Positions 34,682-43,712 are shown, counted from the stretch's first letter. The stretch: 64,000 bases of DNA from Corynebacterium auris (GCF_030408575.1 NZ_CP047047.1:124001-188000); one strand, 5' to 3'. The notes: a model not told the origin generated them from the sequence alone. Translations and numbers: made by a program.

Positions 34682-36349
34682 ATGGTCGCGGAAAAGTGGA
34701 ATAGCGCTACGGTCGCTGCAACGTTGGAGGATCTGCGTGCCTTCGGGGCGAGTACCACCCCGATTGCGTGCAAGCGGGTGGCGGGGGGACTGCCCGAATC
34801 GCTGGGGCGAACGCTGTGCGCGTTCGCGAATACGCCGAGCGGGGGCACGATCGTGCTCGGGGTCGATGAGGAAGCGAACTTCGAGGTCACCGGCGTTCAC
34901 GACGGCAACGCGGCGCAGGAAGCTGTAGACGCCTTGTGCCGAAAGGCGGTGGAGCCTGCGCCGCACCTTCTTTTCCACTCGGTGGTGGTCGATGGCTCGA
35001 CGGTGCTCGTCGTCACCGTGGTTCCCCTCATAGACGCGCTCAAGCCCGCGCTGTACCAGGGCAGGGCGTACAACCGGCAGGCGGGCAAAGATTGCGCCAT
35101 GAGCACGGACGACCTGCGGATGATGGAGCTGGCAAAGCGCACCACCGCGGAGCGGCAGCCGGCAGACGCGGTCGTTGTAGAGGGCCTGGGACGCGGGGCG
35201 CTTGACGACGCACTGACCGACGCCCTCCTCGCCAGCGCCAGGCAGGGAGTCCGCCGGCTCGGTGGCGTCGAGGAGGACGCGCGGGTTCTCGAGGTGCTCA
35301 GCGTCACCGCAAGCGGCGGAAGCGTTCGCCGCGCCGGGCTCTACGCCGTGGGTTTCCTCCCGCAATCGGCATTTCCGGCGCTGGGGGCAACGGCGCACGT
35401 GACCGGCGGGGCGGATCACCCCGCCCGCTTCGTCGGCCCGCTGCCGGAACTGGTGGAAGAAAGCCTCGAGTGGGTGCGCAGCAACACCGGCCCGGGCGCC
35501 GGGGAGCAGCCGCACGCTGAGTTGGAGCTGCCGCTGTCCGCCGTCCGGGAGGCGCTGTCCAACGCCTTCATCCACCGAGACCTGGGCGTCTCCCTCGACG
35601 CCGGCAGGCAGGTGGAGATTCGCCTGAGCGACAACGAGCTCACCATCACGAGCCCCGGGGGCCTGAAGAACCTGACCACGCGCCAGCTGGAGGAGGCGGA
35701 TCGGGCAAAAGCCCCCGTCAACCAGCGCTTGTACGGTATCGCGCGCCTGCTGGGCACAGACGACGGTGCGCCCCTGGTGGGGGCCGCGGGCGGGGGAATT
35801 GTCGACATGCTCCGGGCCGTGCACGAGGCCGGGCTGGCCAGGCCGCGCTTCGTTGACGAGGGGACGGCCTTCCGGGTTGTCTTCCCCCGCGCGCCCAGGC
35901 TGAGCCGCGAGGACCGCGACTGGGTGGATGGCCTGCCTGGTCCGTTCACACGCGTGCAGGAGGACATCCTCGTCATGGCGCGCCGCGGGGAGGACATCTC
36001 GCTGCAGCAGCTGCGCACGAAGTTTCCGTGGTGCGCGGACAAGGCATTGGAGGAAAGCGTGAGCGGCCTTGCCGAGAAGGGGCTTTTGCCCAAGGGCGCC
36101 ACAACCGGCGAGGCCCCCTTCGCCGCCGTTTTCACCGCCGATGACGCCGAGCTGGAAAAACTGGGCAAAAACGTCCCGCAGGTCATTCGGCTGCTCAAGT
36201 CGGGCGGGCAGCAGAGCATCACGGAGATGCACTCGGCCACGACCCTGTCCGAAAACCAGGTGCGCTACGCCGTCAACTCGCTCCTCGACGCCGGGTTGGT
36301 GGGCATGGACGGCGGGCGTGGAAAGCGGACCACGTATTTCCTGCTCTGA
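34682..36349 (+). CDS. AlbA_2 (Schlafen-like) domain / ATP-binding protein
   Basis: 555 aa. The N-terminal ~140 residues match the AlbA_2/Schlafen-type divergent AAA_4 domain (ACKRVAGGLPESLGRTLCAFANTPSGGTIVLGVDE, and YNRQAGKDCAMS). The central part (~280-420) is a GHKL-like ATPase segment (LSNAFIHRDLG, VEIRLSDNELTITSPGGL), and the C-terminus (~440-555) has winged-helix-like regions (TEMHSATTLSENQVRYAVNSLLDAGLV). Such proteins are annotated as putative transcriptional regulators or RecG-like ATPases, and some are linked with phage or stress defence; the actual role is unknown. Start chosen for its promoter 7 bp upstream. High GC, unlike the phosphatase gene before it. Confidence 0.8.
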   Translation: MVAEKWNSATVAATLEDLRAFGASTTPIACKRVAGGLPESLGRTLCAFANTPSGGTIVLGVDEEANFEVTGVHDGNAAQEAVDALCRKAVEPAPHLLFHSVVVDGSTVLVVTVVPLIDALKPALYQGRAYNRQAGKDCAMSTDDLRMMELAKRTTAERQPADAVVVEGLGRGALDDALTDALLASARQGVRRLGGVEEDARVLEVLSVTASGGSVRRAGLYAVGFLPQSAFPALGATAHVTGGADHPARFVGPLPELVEESLEWVRSNTGPGAGEQPHAELELPLSAVREALSNAFIHRDLGVSLDAGRQVEIRLSDNELTITSPGGLKNLTTRQLEEADRAKAPVNQRLYGIARLLGTDDGAPLVGAAGGGIVDMLRAVHEAGLARPRFVDEGTAFRVVFPRAPRLSREDRDWVDGLPGPFTRVQEDILVMARRGEDISLQQLRTKFPWCADKALEESVSGLAEKGLLPKGATTGEAPFAAVFTADDAELEKLGKNVPQVIRLLKSGGQQSITEMHSATTLSENQVRYAVNSLLDAGLVGMDGGRGKRTTYFLL

Positions 36350-36369
36350 CCGGCGCTAAAACAAACAAT

Positions 36370-36395
36370 CCCGCCCCGGCGAAAACCGGGGCGGG
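36370..36395 (-). terminator. Rho-independent terminator of tRNA-Ser(GGA)
   Basis: Perfect 10-bp stem CCCGCCCCGG (36370-36379) / CCGGGGCGGG (36386-36395). On the minus strand it is followed by ATTGTTTGTTTT, so it terminates the tRNA transcript. On the plus strand there is no T run. Confidence 0.8.
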
Positions 36396-36402
36396 GCAGG
36401 GG

Positions 36403-36488
36403 CGGAGGATGTGGGATTTGAACCCACGAGGGTATTGCTACCCGCACGCGTTCCAGGCGTGTGACATAGGCCGCTAGTCGAATCCTCC
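36403..36488 (-). tRNA. tRNA-Ser (GGA)
   Basis: Minus-strand tRNA with acceptor stem GGAGGAT/ATCCTCC, anticodon loop CTGGAAC (anticodon GGA, decoding TCC/TCT), long variable arm GCGGGTAGCAATACCCTC-like and T loop TTCAAAT. CCA is not fully encoded. Confidence 0.96.
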
Positions 36489-36616
36489 ATGAGAAACGCC
36501 GTTGGCGTCGGGGGATTACTCTACTGCACACGCCGAGCGGAAACAAAATCGCTGCTCCGCCCGTTAGCCGGCGAGCTTTTTGTGTGCCCTCCGGCGAGCC
36601 GCTAGAGTGTGGGGCA

Positions 36617-36712
36617 GGATCCCACGCGGTGCTTATCTTGTGAACTCCCCCAGGGCGGGAACGCAGCAAGGGTCAGCGAGCTCTGGCAGGTGCGTGGGGT
36701 CCCTTTATTTTT
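36617..36712 (+). ncRNA. ffs: 4.5S signal recognition particle RNA
   Basis: The apical domain consensus is present: GGCGGGAACGCAGCAAGGGT, with flanking AACTCCCCCAG and CAGCGAGCTCTGGC. The ends pair as GGATCCCACGC with TGCGTGGGGTCC. A T-rich run (TTTATTTTT) follows and ends the transcript. About 96 nt, the bacterial short SRP RNA. Binds Ffh for co-translational membrane targeting. Confidence 0.93.
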
Positions 36713-36842
36713 CCCCGGCGCGCGGCGGCTCTTCGCCCGCGATGAATATATGCCTGCGCGATCTCGGCACTGCGAGGGAATTGTTCAGCACACTGGAACA
36801 AACGCTCCTGGATAGAAGCCGAAAGGAAAGTGGGTGGGACCC

Positions 36843-37283
36843 ATGGCCGCAAATACGTACCGCTCAACAGTATTCGGATACACCCCTAGCCGAGTCGCGA
36901 TCGCCCTCGTGGCGCTTGCGCTGTGCATCTACTTCCTCACCACTAACGAGCGCGGAGCCTTCATCGTGTGCGCCCTCATCGTGGCCGTGCTGGCCCTGTT
37001 CAACGTCGGGGCCCGGGTTGACGGCGACAGCCTGCGGGTTTCCGTTCTGGGGCCCCCGATCAAGACCGTCAGCGCGGAATCTGTGACCGGCGTGAAAATC
37101 CTGCAGTCCGCGCCCACGCAGGAAGCCCGGACATTCGGCGTCCACTTCCTGGACGGCGCGCTGCCGATCCATGCCGGCCCGGCCAACGTTCTCGCGCACC
37201 GCGGGCGGAAAAGCCGCTGCGCTTTACGGTGGATGACCCGGCTGCATGCGCCCGCGCGCTGGAGCGGCACACCGTCGGCGTAG
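36843..37283 (+). CDS. Hypothetical membrane protein, 3' end probably frameshifted
   Basis: Small protein with two adjacent N-terminal membrane helices (SRVAIALVALALCIYFL, GAFIVCALIVAVLALFNVG) and a soluble domain (VDGDSLRVSVLGPPIKTVSAESVTGV). The open frame ends at 37283 with an unnatural tail rich in Arg and Trp. From about 37200 another plus frame reads EKPLRFTVDDPAACARALERHTVGVAA and stops at 37291, which looks like the true C-terminus of such PH-like domains. One missing base near 37195-37205 would join them. It may be a real mutation or a sequence error. A GTG at 36834, in frame and 7 bp after AGGA, is an alternative start. Confidence 0.65.
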   Translation: MAANTYRSTVFGYTPSRVAIALVALALCIYFLTTNERGAFIVCALIVAVLALFNVGARVDGDSLRVSVLGPPIKTVSAESVTGVKILQSAPTQEARTFGVHFLDGALPIHAGPANVLAHRGRKSRCALRWMTRLHAPARWSGTPSA

Positions 37284-37421
37284 CCGCGTAGGGCGGTGGG
37301 CTGGGCGTCGAAAAGCGAGCCCTGCGGGGGCCGCAAAGGTGCGCGCGCGGCGGGTAGCATACATGGGACAGTTATATAGGCGACCTTTTTCACGCAACCC
37401 ACCAGACGGAAGTGATGCCCC

Positions 37422-38693
37422 ATGTCCCTGCTTGACCTTGAGCCCAATGAGCTGGAGCAGCTCGCCGCCGACGTCCGCGCCCGCTACGAGGACCTCAAGG
37501 CGAGGAACCTCGACCTCGACCTGACCCGCGGAAAGCCCTCGAGCGTACAGCTCGATTTCAGCAACGAGATCCTCGAGCTGCCGGGCCGGGAGAACTACCG
37601 CGATAAAACCGGCGCGGACGTGCGCAACTACGGCAACCTGGTCGGAATCGCCGACATCCGCGACATCTGGGCGGAGGTGCTCGGCGTGTCGGCCGACAAC
37701 CTCGTCGCGGCGGATGCCTCCTCGCTGAACATCATGTTCGACCTGATTTCCTGGTCCTACGCCTTCGGCAACAACGACTCGCAGCGGCCCTGGAGCGAGG
37801 AGGAGGCGGTGAAGTGGATCTGCCCGGTGCCGGGCTACGACCGCCACTTCTCCATCACCGAAAGGTTCGGCTTCGAGATGGTCTCCGTGCCGGTGCTCGA
37901 GGACGGCCCGGACATCGCCGCCATCGAGAACCTCGCGCAGGACCCGCAGGTCAAGGGCATGTGGGCGGTGCCCATCTTTGGCAACCCCACGGGTGTGAAC
38001 TACTCCCGCGAAATCACGGAGCGCCTCGCCGCGATGGAAACGGCAGCCCCCGACTTCCGCGTCGTGTGGGACAACGCCTACGCCGTGCACACGCTCACCG
38101 ACGAGTTCCCGGACAACCCGGACGTCGTTGCGCTCGCGGCGGAGAAGGGCAACCCGAACCGCTTCTGGTACATGAGCTCCACCTCCAAGATCACGCACGC
38201 GGGCTCCGGCGTGTCATTCTTCGCCTCCTCGAAGGAGAACCTGGACTGGTACGCCTCCATCGCCGGGATCCGCGGGATCGGCCCGAACAAGGCCAACCAG
38301 CTCGCCCACGCCGCCTACTTCCGCGACGCGGAGGGCGTGCGCGCGCTCATGCGCAAGCACGCGGACTCGCTCGCGCCGAAGTTCGCGGCGGTCATCGAGG
38401 TGCTGGAAAACCGCCTAGGCGGGTACAACGTCGCCTCCTGGACCACCCCGGAGGGCGGCTACTTCATCTCGCTCGACGTTCTCGACGGCACCGCCACGCG
38501 CGTGTGGGAGCTGGCGAAGGAGGCGGGCATCACGCTGACCAAGGCGGGCGCGGCGTTCCCGCACGGCAAGGACCCGCGCGACCGCCACATCCGGCTTGCC
38601 CCCTCGATGCCGCCGCTCGAGGAGGTCACCGAGGCCATGGACGGCGTTGCCACCTGTGTGCTGCTGGCGGGCGTCGAGAAGCTTGGTGCCTAA
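37422..38693 (+). CDS. aspT: Aspartate aminotransferase (corynebacterial AspT type)
   Basis: 423-aa fold-type-I aminotransferase interconverting aspartate/2-oxoglutarate and oxaloacetate/glutamate, supplying aspartate for the lysC-asd pathway. It belongs to the unusual actinobacterial subgroup (C. glutamicum AspT), not the common Ib type. N-terminal DLTRGKPSSVQLDFSNEILE; substrate/PLP residues in PIFGNPTGVNYS and VVWDNAYAVH; Schiff-base lysine in MSSTSKITHAGSG; C-terminal Arg in RHIRLAPSMPP. GAAGTGATGCCCC precedes the ATG with a weak Shine-Dalgarno. Located before the dnaX block, as in C. glutamicum, with a hypothetical gene and an inserted ATPase pair in between. Confidence 0.94.
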   Translation: MSLLDLEPNELEQLAADVRARYEDLKARNLDLDLTRGKPSSVQLDFSNEILELPGRENYRDKTGADVRNYGNLVGIADIRDIWAEVLGVSADNLVAADASSLNIMFDLISWSYAFGNNDSQRPWSEEEAVKWICPVPGYDRHFSITERFGFEMVSVPVLEDGPDIAAIENLAQDPQVKGMWAVPIFGNPTGVNYSREITERLAAMETAAPDFRVVWDNAYAVHTLTDEFPDNPDVVALAAEKGNPNRFWYMSSTSKITHAGSGVSFFASSKENLDWYASIAGIRGIGPNKANQLAHAAYFRDAEGVRALMRKHADSLAPKFAAVIEVLENRLGGYNVASWTTPEGGYFISLDVLDGTATRVWELAKEAGITLTKAGAAFPHGKDPRDRHIRLAPSMPPLEEVTEAMDGVATCVLLAGVEKLGA

Positions 38694-39239
38694 GTGACGG
38701 GCGACGAGGCCGTCGCATGGCTCGCCTCGCTCGGCGAGGGCTTCAGCCTTTCGCTTATCGACGCCACCCCCACCGCCTCGGCCACCCTCGCGGGCCGGCC
38801 GGCGGCGATGACGGTGGGCTTCAGCGGCGTCGACACCGGGCTGACGCTCGACTCCGACCCGTCCACCGCGGTGCGCTGCGAGCTGGTGTGCGCCGCCGCG
38901 CAGCCGCCGTTCGTGCAGGCCAGGGCCGTCGCCGCCGCCGCGCGCGAGCTGGTGGATAAGGGGCTTGCCGCCCAGCCCGGCGTGCTGCTGGAGGGCCTCA
39001 TCGACGACCTCGCCGTGGCGGGGGAGCCGACGGTGCGCCACGGCTTTTTGCGCGAGCCCCAGCTTTTCGAGCGCGGCACCCCCACCTACACCGAGCCGGG
39101 CCAGCTCACGCTGCTGCTCGAGCTCGTGGCCCTGACGGAGGAGGAGCGCCAGATTGCCGCCGCCCAGGGCGCGGCCGTGCTGGAGCGCCGCCTGCGCCGC
39201 CGCGGCGTGCGGGTGGGGGACTGGTATCGCGAGGAGTAA
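38694..39239 (+). CDS. Hypothetical protein, possible suppressor-of-fused-type domain
   Basis: 181-aa soluble protein from a GTG that follows the aspT stop without a gap, so it is translationally coupled. The order of segments (AVRCELVCAAAQPP, a central QPGVLLEGLI, LTLLLELVALTEEERQIAAAQG and a final RRRGVRVGDWYREE) resembles bacterial suppressor-of-fused (SUFU) domain proteins, a family of unknown role often linked to polymorphic toxin immunity. The match is by eye only. High GC, core-like composition. Confidence 0.6.
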   Translation: MTGDEAVAWLASLGEGFSLSLIDATPTASATLAGRPAAMTVGFSGVDTGLTLDSDPSTAVRCELVCAAAQPPFVQARAVAAAARELVDKGLAAQPGVLLEGLIDDLAVAGEPTVRHGFLREPQLFERGTPTYTEPGQLTLLLELVALTEEERQIAAAQGAAVLERRLRRRGVRVGDWYREE

Positions 39240-39300
39240 TTTTACGAGCGCATTTTGCACTTCTTGTGCAGGATCTCCGCGCGAAATGTACCATCGAGCC

Positions 39301-40626
39301 ATGTTGCTCTCTCTGGCGGTCGAGAATTACCGCTCTTTCGGCAAGGAGGCTGTCCTCGACATGCAGCGCCGCAGCTTTAAGACGCTGCGTCCCCGCAAAG
39401 GCGAATCCTGGACTGAGAACACCTGGCGCAGGGCGGGCATCTTCGGCCCTAACGCGTCTGGAAAATCGAACATCCTCCTGCCGCTGTCCCTGCTGCGCAC
39501 CGCCATCATCCATTCGCTCACCAGCGAAGCTCACGTACGGCGGTTGCGTGATCCCCACATGCTGCAGCAGGCGAGCCCGACCCGATTCGATGTCGAGTAC
39601 GTGGCCAATGATGTCAGGTACCGCTGGATCCTGGTCGTGGACAACGGCGGAGTTGTCTCGGAGAGCCTTGACGCCAACGAACGGGGAAGGTTCAGCAGCA
39701 TCTTCAACCGCGAGCGCAACGAGATTACCTTCGGCCAGCGCGCGGGCCTGCACCAAGCCGCGAAGGAAAACATTGAGCAGTTTCTGCGCAGCTGGTCGCT
39801 CGTATTTTCCGCGTGGGCCACGGTTAAAAATCCGGGGAGACACGCGGCGGCCATCGACTGGTGGGGAAGGATGCTGCCCCTGATCACGGGGGAGAACGAT
39901 CGTCACAACAGGCACCAATGGCTCATCGAGCTTGCCCACCGCGACCCCCACTGGCTGGGAGTTGTGAAGACGGTCATCCGCGTCGCGGATGTTGGCGTGC
40001 GTGACGTGGGCATTGAAGAAGCCGAAGTGCCTCCGGAGGTGCGGCGTATTCAGGAGCTGTTGCAGGGTGGCGGCGACTCCCATGACGCAGAGGTGGTGAA
40101 GGCGGACGACATTATCGAGTATTTGCAGTACCTCCGCTTCGAGCATCACGGATGCGACCAGAGTTTCTACCTTGATGAGGCGGACGAATCCCTGGGCACA
40201 CGCACGTGGCTTGATCTCGCCGTACCAGCGCTGTTCGCGCTGGCGGTCGGCGGTGTGCTGGCTATCGACGAGATCGATTCCTCACTCCACCCGCTGCTCG
40301 TGCGTGAGCTTGTCTCCTACTTCGATAATTCCGACCTTAACCCCCTCGGCGCCCAACTACTTTTCGGTTCGCATGACACCTCGCTCATCGGCCGACACCC
40401 ACAGGCCGCCCTCCACCACGGCGAAGTGTGGTTTGCCACCAAGAGCGAATCCCGCTCGGAGCTTGTCGCGCTTGACGAGTTTGCTGTGCGCGAGGCCCAT
40501 AACGTCGAGAAGCGCTACCTCCAGGGAGTCTATGGGGCCGTACCCATCCCTGGCAGCAGTGAGCTCGTGGAGGCCCTCGCTGCGCTGCGGCGTAAGTACG
40601 GCACAAGTGAAGCAAGGGGGCAGTAG
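39301..40626 (+). CDS. RloA-type AAA ATPase (putative defence protein)
   Basis: 441-aa ATPase of the AAA_15/AAA_21 (OLD-like, SMC-related) type. N-terminal LAVENYRSFGKEAVLDM, Walker A GPNASGKSN at residues 49-57, a long central helical insertion (~150-300), Walker B VLAIDEIDSSLHP with D323 and E324, and the switch LFGSHDTSLI. Its partner RloB starts 3 bp after its stop. Related two-gene ATPase-TOPRIM modules (RloAB; more distantly PARIS AriA/AriB and OLD/Gabija) act in phage defence or are linked to restriction loci. GC is lower than in dnaX and aspT, consistent with acquisition. An ATG at 39286 (MYHRAM) is an alternative start. Confidence 0.85.
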   Translation: MLLSLAVENYRSFGKEAVLDMQRRSFKTLRPRKGESWTENTWRRAGIFGPNASGKSNILLPLSLLRTAIIHSLTSEAHVRRLRDPHMLQQASPTRFDVEYVANDVRYRWILVVDNGGVVSESLDANERGRFSSIFNRERNEITFGQRAGLHQAAKENIEQFLRSWSLVFSAWATVKNPGRHAAAIDWWGRMLPLITGENDRHNRHQWLIELAHRDPHWLGVVKTVIRVADVGVRDVGIEEAEVPPEVRRIQELLQGGGDSHDAEVVKADDIIEYLQYLRFEHHGCDQSFYLDEADESLGTRTWLDLAVPALFALAVGGVLAIDEIDSSLHPLLVRELVSYFDNSDLNPLGAQLLFGSHDTSLIGRHPQAALHHGEVWFATKSESRSELVALDEFAVREAHNVEKRYLQGVYGAVPIPGSSELVEALAALRRKYGTSEARGQ

Positions 40627-40629
40627 CAT

Positions 40630-41229
40630 ATGCGGAAAAGGAGAAGGCCCAAGGGAAGCCGTCCTACACAGCCGTCGTACCTCATAGTGGTGCAAGGTCA
40701 GGCTACCGAGCTCGATTACTTCAAACGTCTAAAAAGCACGTTTCGAATCCCCGGTGTGAACCTCGTTGTCGAACCGCACTCACCCGAAAAAATCGTTGAC
40801 AAAGTTAGGTATAACATGGCCAACGACAAGGCTGCCCCGTACGACCGAGTCTGCTTTGTTGTCGACGTCGATGACTCGAGCCCGCAGCAGTTTCAGCAAG
40901 GATTCAATAAAGCGCGCAAGAGCACCACGGGCGGCACAAAGTGCTTGTTTGCAGTGTCGAATCGGTGCTTCGAGGTGTGGCTACTCGCCCATTTTGCGGA
41001 TATTCGGGGGCGTGAAATGGAGGTCGGCGCTCTTACCGCCGGGCTTCGCGAACATGGAGCGCTCCAAGCGGGGTCGGATAAACACCTCGCCGCCGATTTT
41101 CCAGTGGAAGAGTATGAAACGGCGTCCCGCAACGTCAGCACAGCTAACTGGAATGAGATCGGCCCCGCTCCCAGTACGGCGGTGCCAAAGCTTGTGGAAG
41201 AGCTCATCCGTGCTGCAGAAGCAAGCTAG
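40630..41229 (+). CDS. RloB-like protein (TOPRIM-type nuclease candidate)
   Basis: 199-aa RloB-family protein. The N-terminus is very basic (MRKRRRPKGSR). The first strand IVVQGQATELDYF gives the TOPRIM-like Glu (E27), and FVVDVDDSS gives the DxD pair (D79, D81). SNRCFEVWLLAHF matches the conserved NPCFELWLLLHF block of RloB. In such systems the ATPase senses infection and the TOPRIM subunit cuts nucleic acid (for PARIS AriB, tRNA). Which substrate applies here is unknown. Overlaps nothing; ends 56 bp before dnaX. Confidence 0.85.
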   Translation: MRKRRRPKGSRPTQPSYLIVVQGQATELDYFKRLKSTFRIPGVNLVVEPHSPEKIVDKVRYNMANDKAAPYDRVCFVVDVDDSSPQQFQQGFNKARKSTTGGTKCLFAVSNRCFEVWLLAHFADIRGREMEVGALTAGLREHGALQAGSDKHLAADFPVEEYETASRNVSTANWNEIGPAPSTAVPKLVEELIRAAEAS

Positions 41230-41285
41230 CGGCGCACTTCATGTACCCGTAAGTCGTGTCCGGGCGATGGGCTAAGCTTGTCGCC

Positions 41286-43262
41286 GTGGCTTTGTACAGG
41301 AAGTATCGCCCCGCAACTTTCGGTGAAGTGATCGGCCAAGAGCAGGTCACGCGCCCTTTGTCCGCCGCTCTGGACAACGGGCGGATCAACCACGCGTACC
41401 TGTTTTCGGGCCCGCGCGGGTGCGGTAAGACTTCCTCGGCGCGCATCCTGGCGCGCTCGCTCAACTGCGTCCACGGGCCCACCTCCACCCCGTGCGGGGA
41501 GTGCGCCTCCTGCGTCTCGCTTGCGCCGGGCGGTGCGGGCAACCTGGATGTGATGGAGCTGGACGCGGCGTCGAACGGCGGCGTTGAGGAGATGCGCGAG
41601 TTGCGCGAGCGCGCCCTTTTCGCCCCGGCGGAGTCGCGCTACCGCGTGTTCATCATCGACGAGGCCCACATGATCTCCAAGGAGGGCAACAACGCGCTGC
41701 TCAAGATCGTGGAGGAGCCGCCGGAGCACCTCATCTTCATCTTCGCCACCACCGCGCCGGAGAAGATGCTGAACACGATCCGCTCCCGCACCCACAACTA
41801 CCCGTTCCGCCTGCTCACCCCGCAGGCGATGCACGGACTTTTGACGGGTGTCGTCGCCGAGGAGGGCGCTCACGTCGAAGACAGCGTCTACCCGCTGGTC
41901 ATCCGGGCCGGCGGCGGCTCGCCCCGCGACACCCTGTCCATCCTCGACCAGCTGCTGTCGGGGGCAGGGCCCGAAGGACTCACCTACCAGGCCGCTCTCC
42001 CGCTCCTTGGGGTGACGGACCTCACGCTTGTCGACGCCATCGTGGACGCCCTGGCCACCCGCGACGCCTCCCTGATGTTTCGCACCGTCGATGAAATCAT
42101 CGAGGCCGGCCATGAGCCGCGCAAGTTCGCGCTCGACCTGCTGGACCGGCTGCGCGACCTGATGGTGCTGCGCACCGTTCCCGACGCGATCTCCCAGGGG
42201 CTGGTCAACGCCCCCGTCGAGCGCGCCGAGATCCTGCGCGAGCAGGCGGAGCGCTTCAGCGGCCACGAGCTGGCGGAGCTCGCCTCCCAGGTCAACGAGC
42301 GCATGTCCTCCCTGCGCGGCGCCACCAGCCCCCGGCTGCTGCTGGAGGTCATGATGGCCCACCTCATCACAGCCCCCGAAGTTGCCGCCGAGGCGCCGGG
42401 CCCGCAGCGCCCCGCTGCCGAGCCGCAGCTCGCCCCCGACGCCCCCGCCCCCGTCACCCAGCCGCGCACCGGCGCGGCGGCAGCCGCCGCTGCTGCCGCC
42501 GCAGCAGCCAACCGCGAGGTGCGCAGCTCCTCCACGCCCGCCCCGCGCACGGCGCCCGAGCCGCAGCAAAGCGAACAGCCCACGCAGCAGCCGGATACCG
42601 GCGACCTATTCGACAGGGTGCGCCGCGAGTGGACCACGCTGCGTCAATCCGTGGGCGCACGCAACAAGACCGCCGAAATCATGCTCACCGAGGCTACGCC
42701 GCTCGGTTTCGACGAGGACACGCTTGTGGTCGGCCACAACACCGGCGCGCTGGCGCAGCGGATCAACGCCCTCGAACACAACCGCGACATCGCGGCGGTC
42801 TTCTCCGAGCACCTCGAGGCCACCATCAAGGTGCGCTGCGTCGTGGGCACCGACCCCGCCAAGGCCGGCGTTGTTCCCGCGGCGCAGCCGCGCCAGGTGT
42901 GGAACCCGCGCTCGAACCCGACGGAAAAGTCAGAGCCCGAGCCCGAGGAGCCTGCGCCGGCCCCCGAGCGGAAACGCCCCGAGCCCGCCAACGGCTGGCA
43001 GGCGGCCGCAGCCGCGGCGAGTGAAAGGGCAGCCCAGCGGGCGCGCCGGGAGGCCGAGGAGATAACGCTTCCGCCCGAGCCCGCCGACGACGAGTACGAC
43101 CCCCCGCCCCCGCCCGAGGAACACACCCCGGAGTACACCCGGGAGGACGAGGAGCGCGACATGGCGCACCAAGCGCAGGAGGCGGGGGAGCGGGACCGGC
43201 GAGACGCGACTGCCGTGGCGATGGACCTCCTCGCCGCCGAACTGGGGGCCAAGCCGCTCTGA
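41286..43262 (+). CDS. dnaX: DNA polymerase III subunits gamma/tau
   Basis: Clamp-loader ATPase. 658 aa from a GTG at 41286. Begins ALYRKYRPATFGEVIGQE, Walker A GPRGCGKTS (42-50), zinc module CVHGPTSTPCGECASC (four Cys present), Walker B FIIDEAHM and sensor TTAPEKML. After about residue 370 comes an Ala/Pro-rich linker with an uninterrupted polyalanine run (about 42480-42510), then the tau-specific C-terminal region. I see no clear slippery sequence for a programmed frameshift. Followed by ybaB and recR, the usual order. Confidence 0.96.
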   Translation: MALYRKYRPATFGEVIGQEQVTRPLSAALDNGRINHAYLFSGPRGCGKTSSARILARSLNCVHGPTSTPCGECASCVSLAPGGAGNLDVMELDAASNGGVEEMRELRERALFAPAESRYRVFIIDEAHMISKEGNNALLKIVEEPPEHLIFIFATTAPEKMLNTIRSRTHNYPFRLLTPQAMHGLLTGVVAEEGAHVEDSVYPLVIRAGGGSPRDTLSILDQLLSGAGPEGLTYQAALPLLGVTDLTLVDAIVDALATRDASLMFRTVDEIIEAGHEPRKFALDLLDRLRDLMVLRTVPDAISQGLVNAPVERAEILREQAERFSGHELAELASQVNERMSSLRGATSPRLLLEVMMAHLITAPEVAAEAPGPQRPAAEPQLAPDAPAPVTQPRTGAAAAAAAAAAAANREVRSSSTPAPRTAPEPQQSEQPTQQPDTGDLFDRVRREWTTLRQSVGARNKTAEIMLTEATPLGFDEDTLVVGHNTGALAQRINALEHNRDIAAVFSEHLEATIKVRCVVGTDPAKAGVVPAAQPRQVWNPRSNPTEKSEPEPEEPAPAPERKRPEPANGWQAAAAAASERAAQRARREAEEITLPPEPADDEYDPPPPPEEHTPEYTREDEERDMAHQAQEAGERDRRDATAVAMDLLAAELGAKPL

Positions 43263-43332
43263 GGCGTGTCCGCGCGCCCGCTACAATGGGCGGCGAACGT
43301 CTACGGCCAACAAAGAAAGGGCTCCATCTGCC

Positions 43333-43698
43333 ATGACCACCCCGAACCTGCCCCCGGACATGCAGGAACTGATGCGCCAGGCCGCCGAGGTGCAGGCCGC
43401 ACTGCAGAAGGCGCAGGAGGAGCTCCTCGCCGCGACCGTCACCGGCAGCGCCGGCGGCGAGCTCGTCACCGTCACCATGACGGGCGGCGCGGAAATCACC
43501 GACCTGACCATCAAGCCCGAGGCGGTCGACCCGGAGGACGTGGAGACCCTGCAGGACCTCATCCTCGCGGCGTACCGCGACGCCCACACCAAGGCAGGCC
43601 AGCTGGCGCAGCAGAAGATCGGCCCGCTGACCAACCTGCAGCAGGGCGGCGCCCCGCAGCCGGGCCCCGGCGAGATCCCCTTCGGCGGCATCATCTAG
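43333..43698 (+). CDS. YbaB/EbfC family nucleoid-associated protein
   Basis: 121-aa DNA-binding protein of the YbaB/EbfC family: [22 protein letters not shown], then [21 protein letters not shown]. Dimers bind DNA and shape the nucleoid. RBS AGAAAGGG precedes the ATG at 43333. Lies between dnaX and recR in conserved order; a terminator follows. Confidence 0.94.
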   Translation: MTTPNLPPDMQELMRQAAEVQAALQKAQEELLAATVTGSAGGELVTVTMTGGAEITDLTIKPEAVDPEDVETLQDLILAAYRDAHTKAGQLAQQKIGPLTNLQQGGAPQPGPGEIPFGGII

Positions 43699-43712
43699 CG
43701 CAACGCGCACCC

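Noticed and set aside
39301-41229. Naming the ATPase pair as PARIS, Gabija or OLD
   Set aside because: The second gene matches RloB features and lacks the helicase of Gabija and the DUF4435 pattern of AriB as far as I can see; kept as RloA/RloB type.
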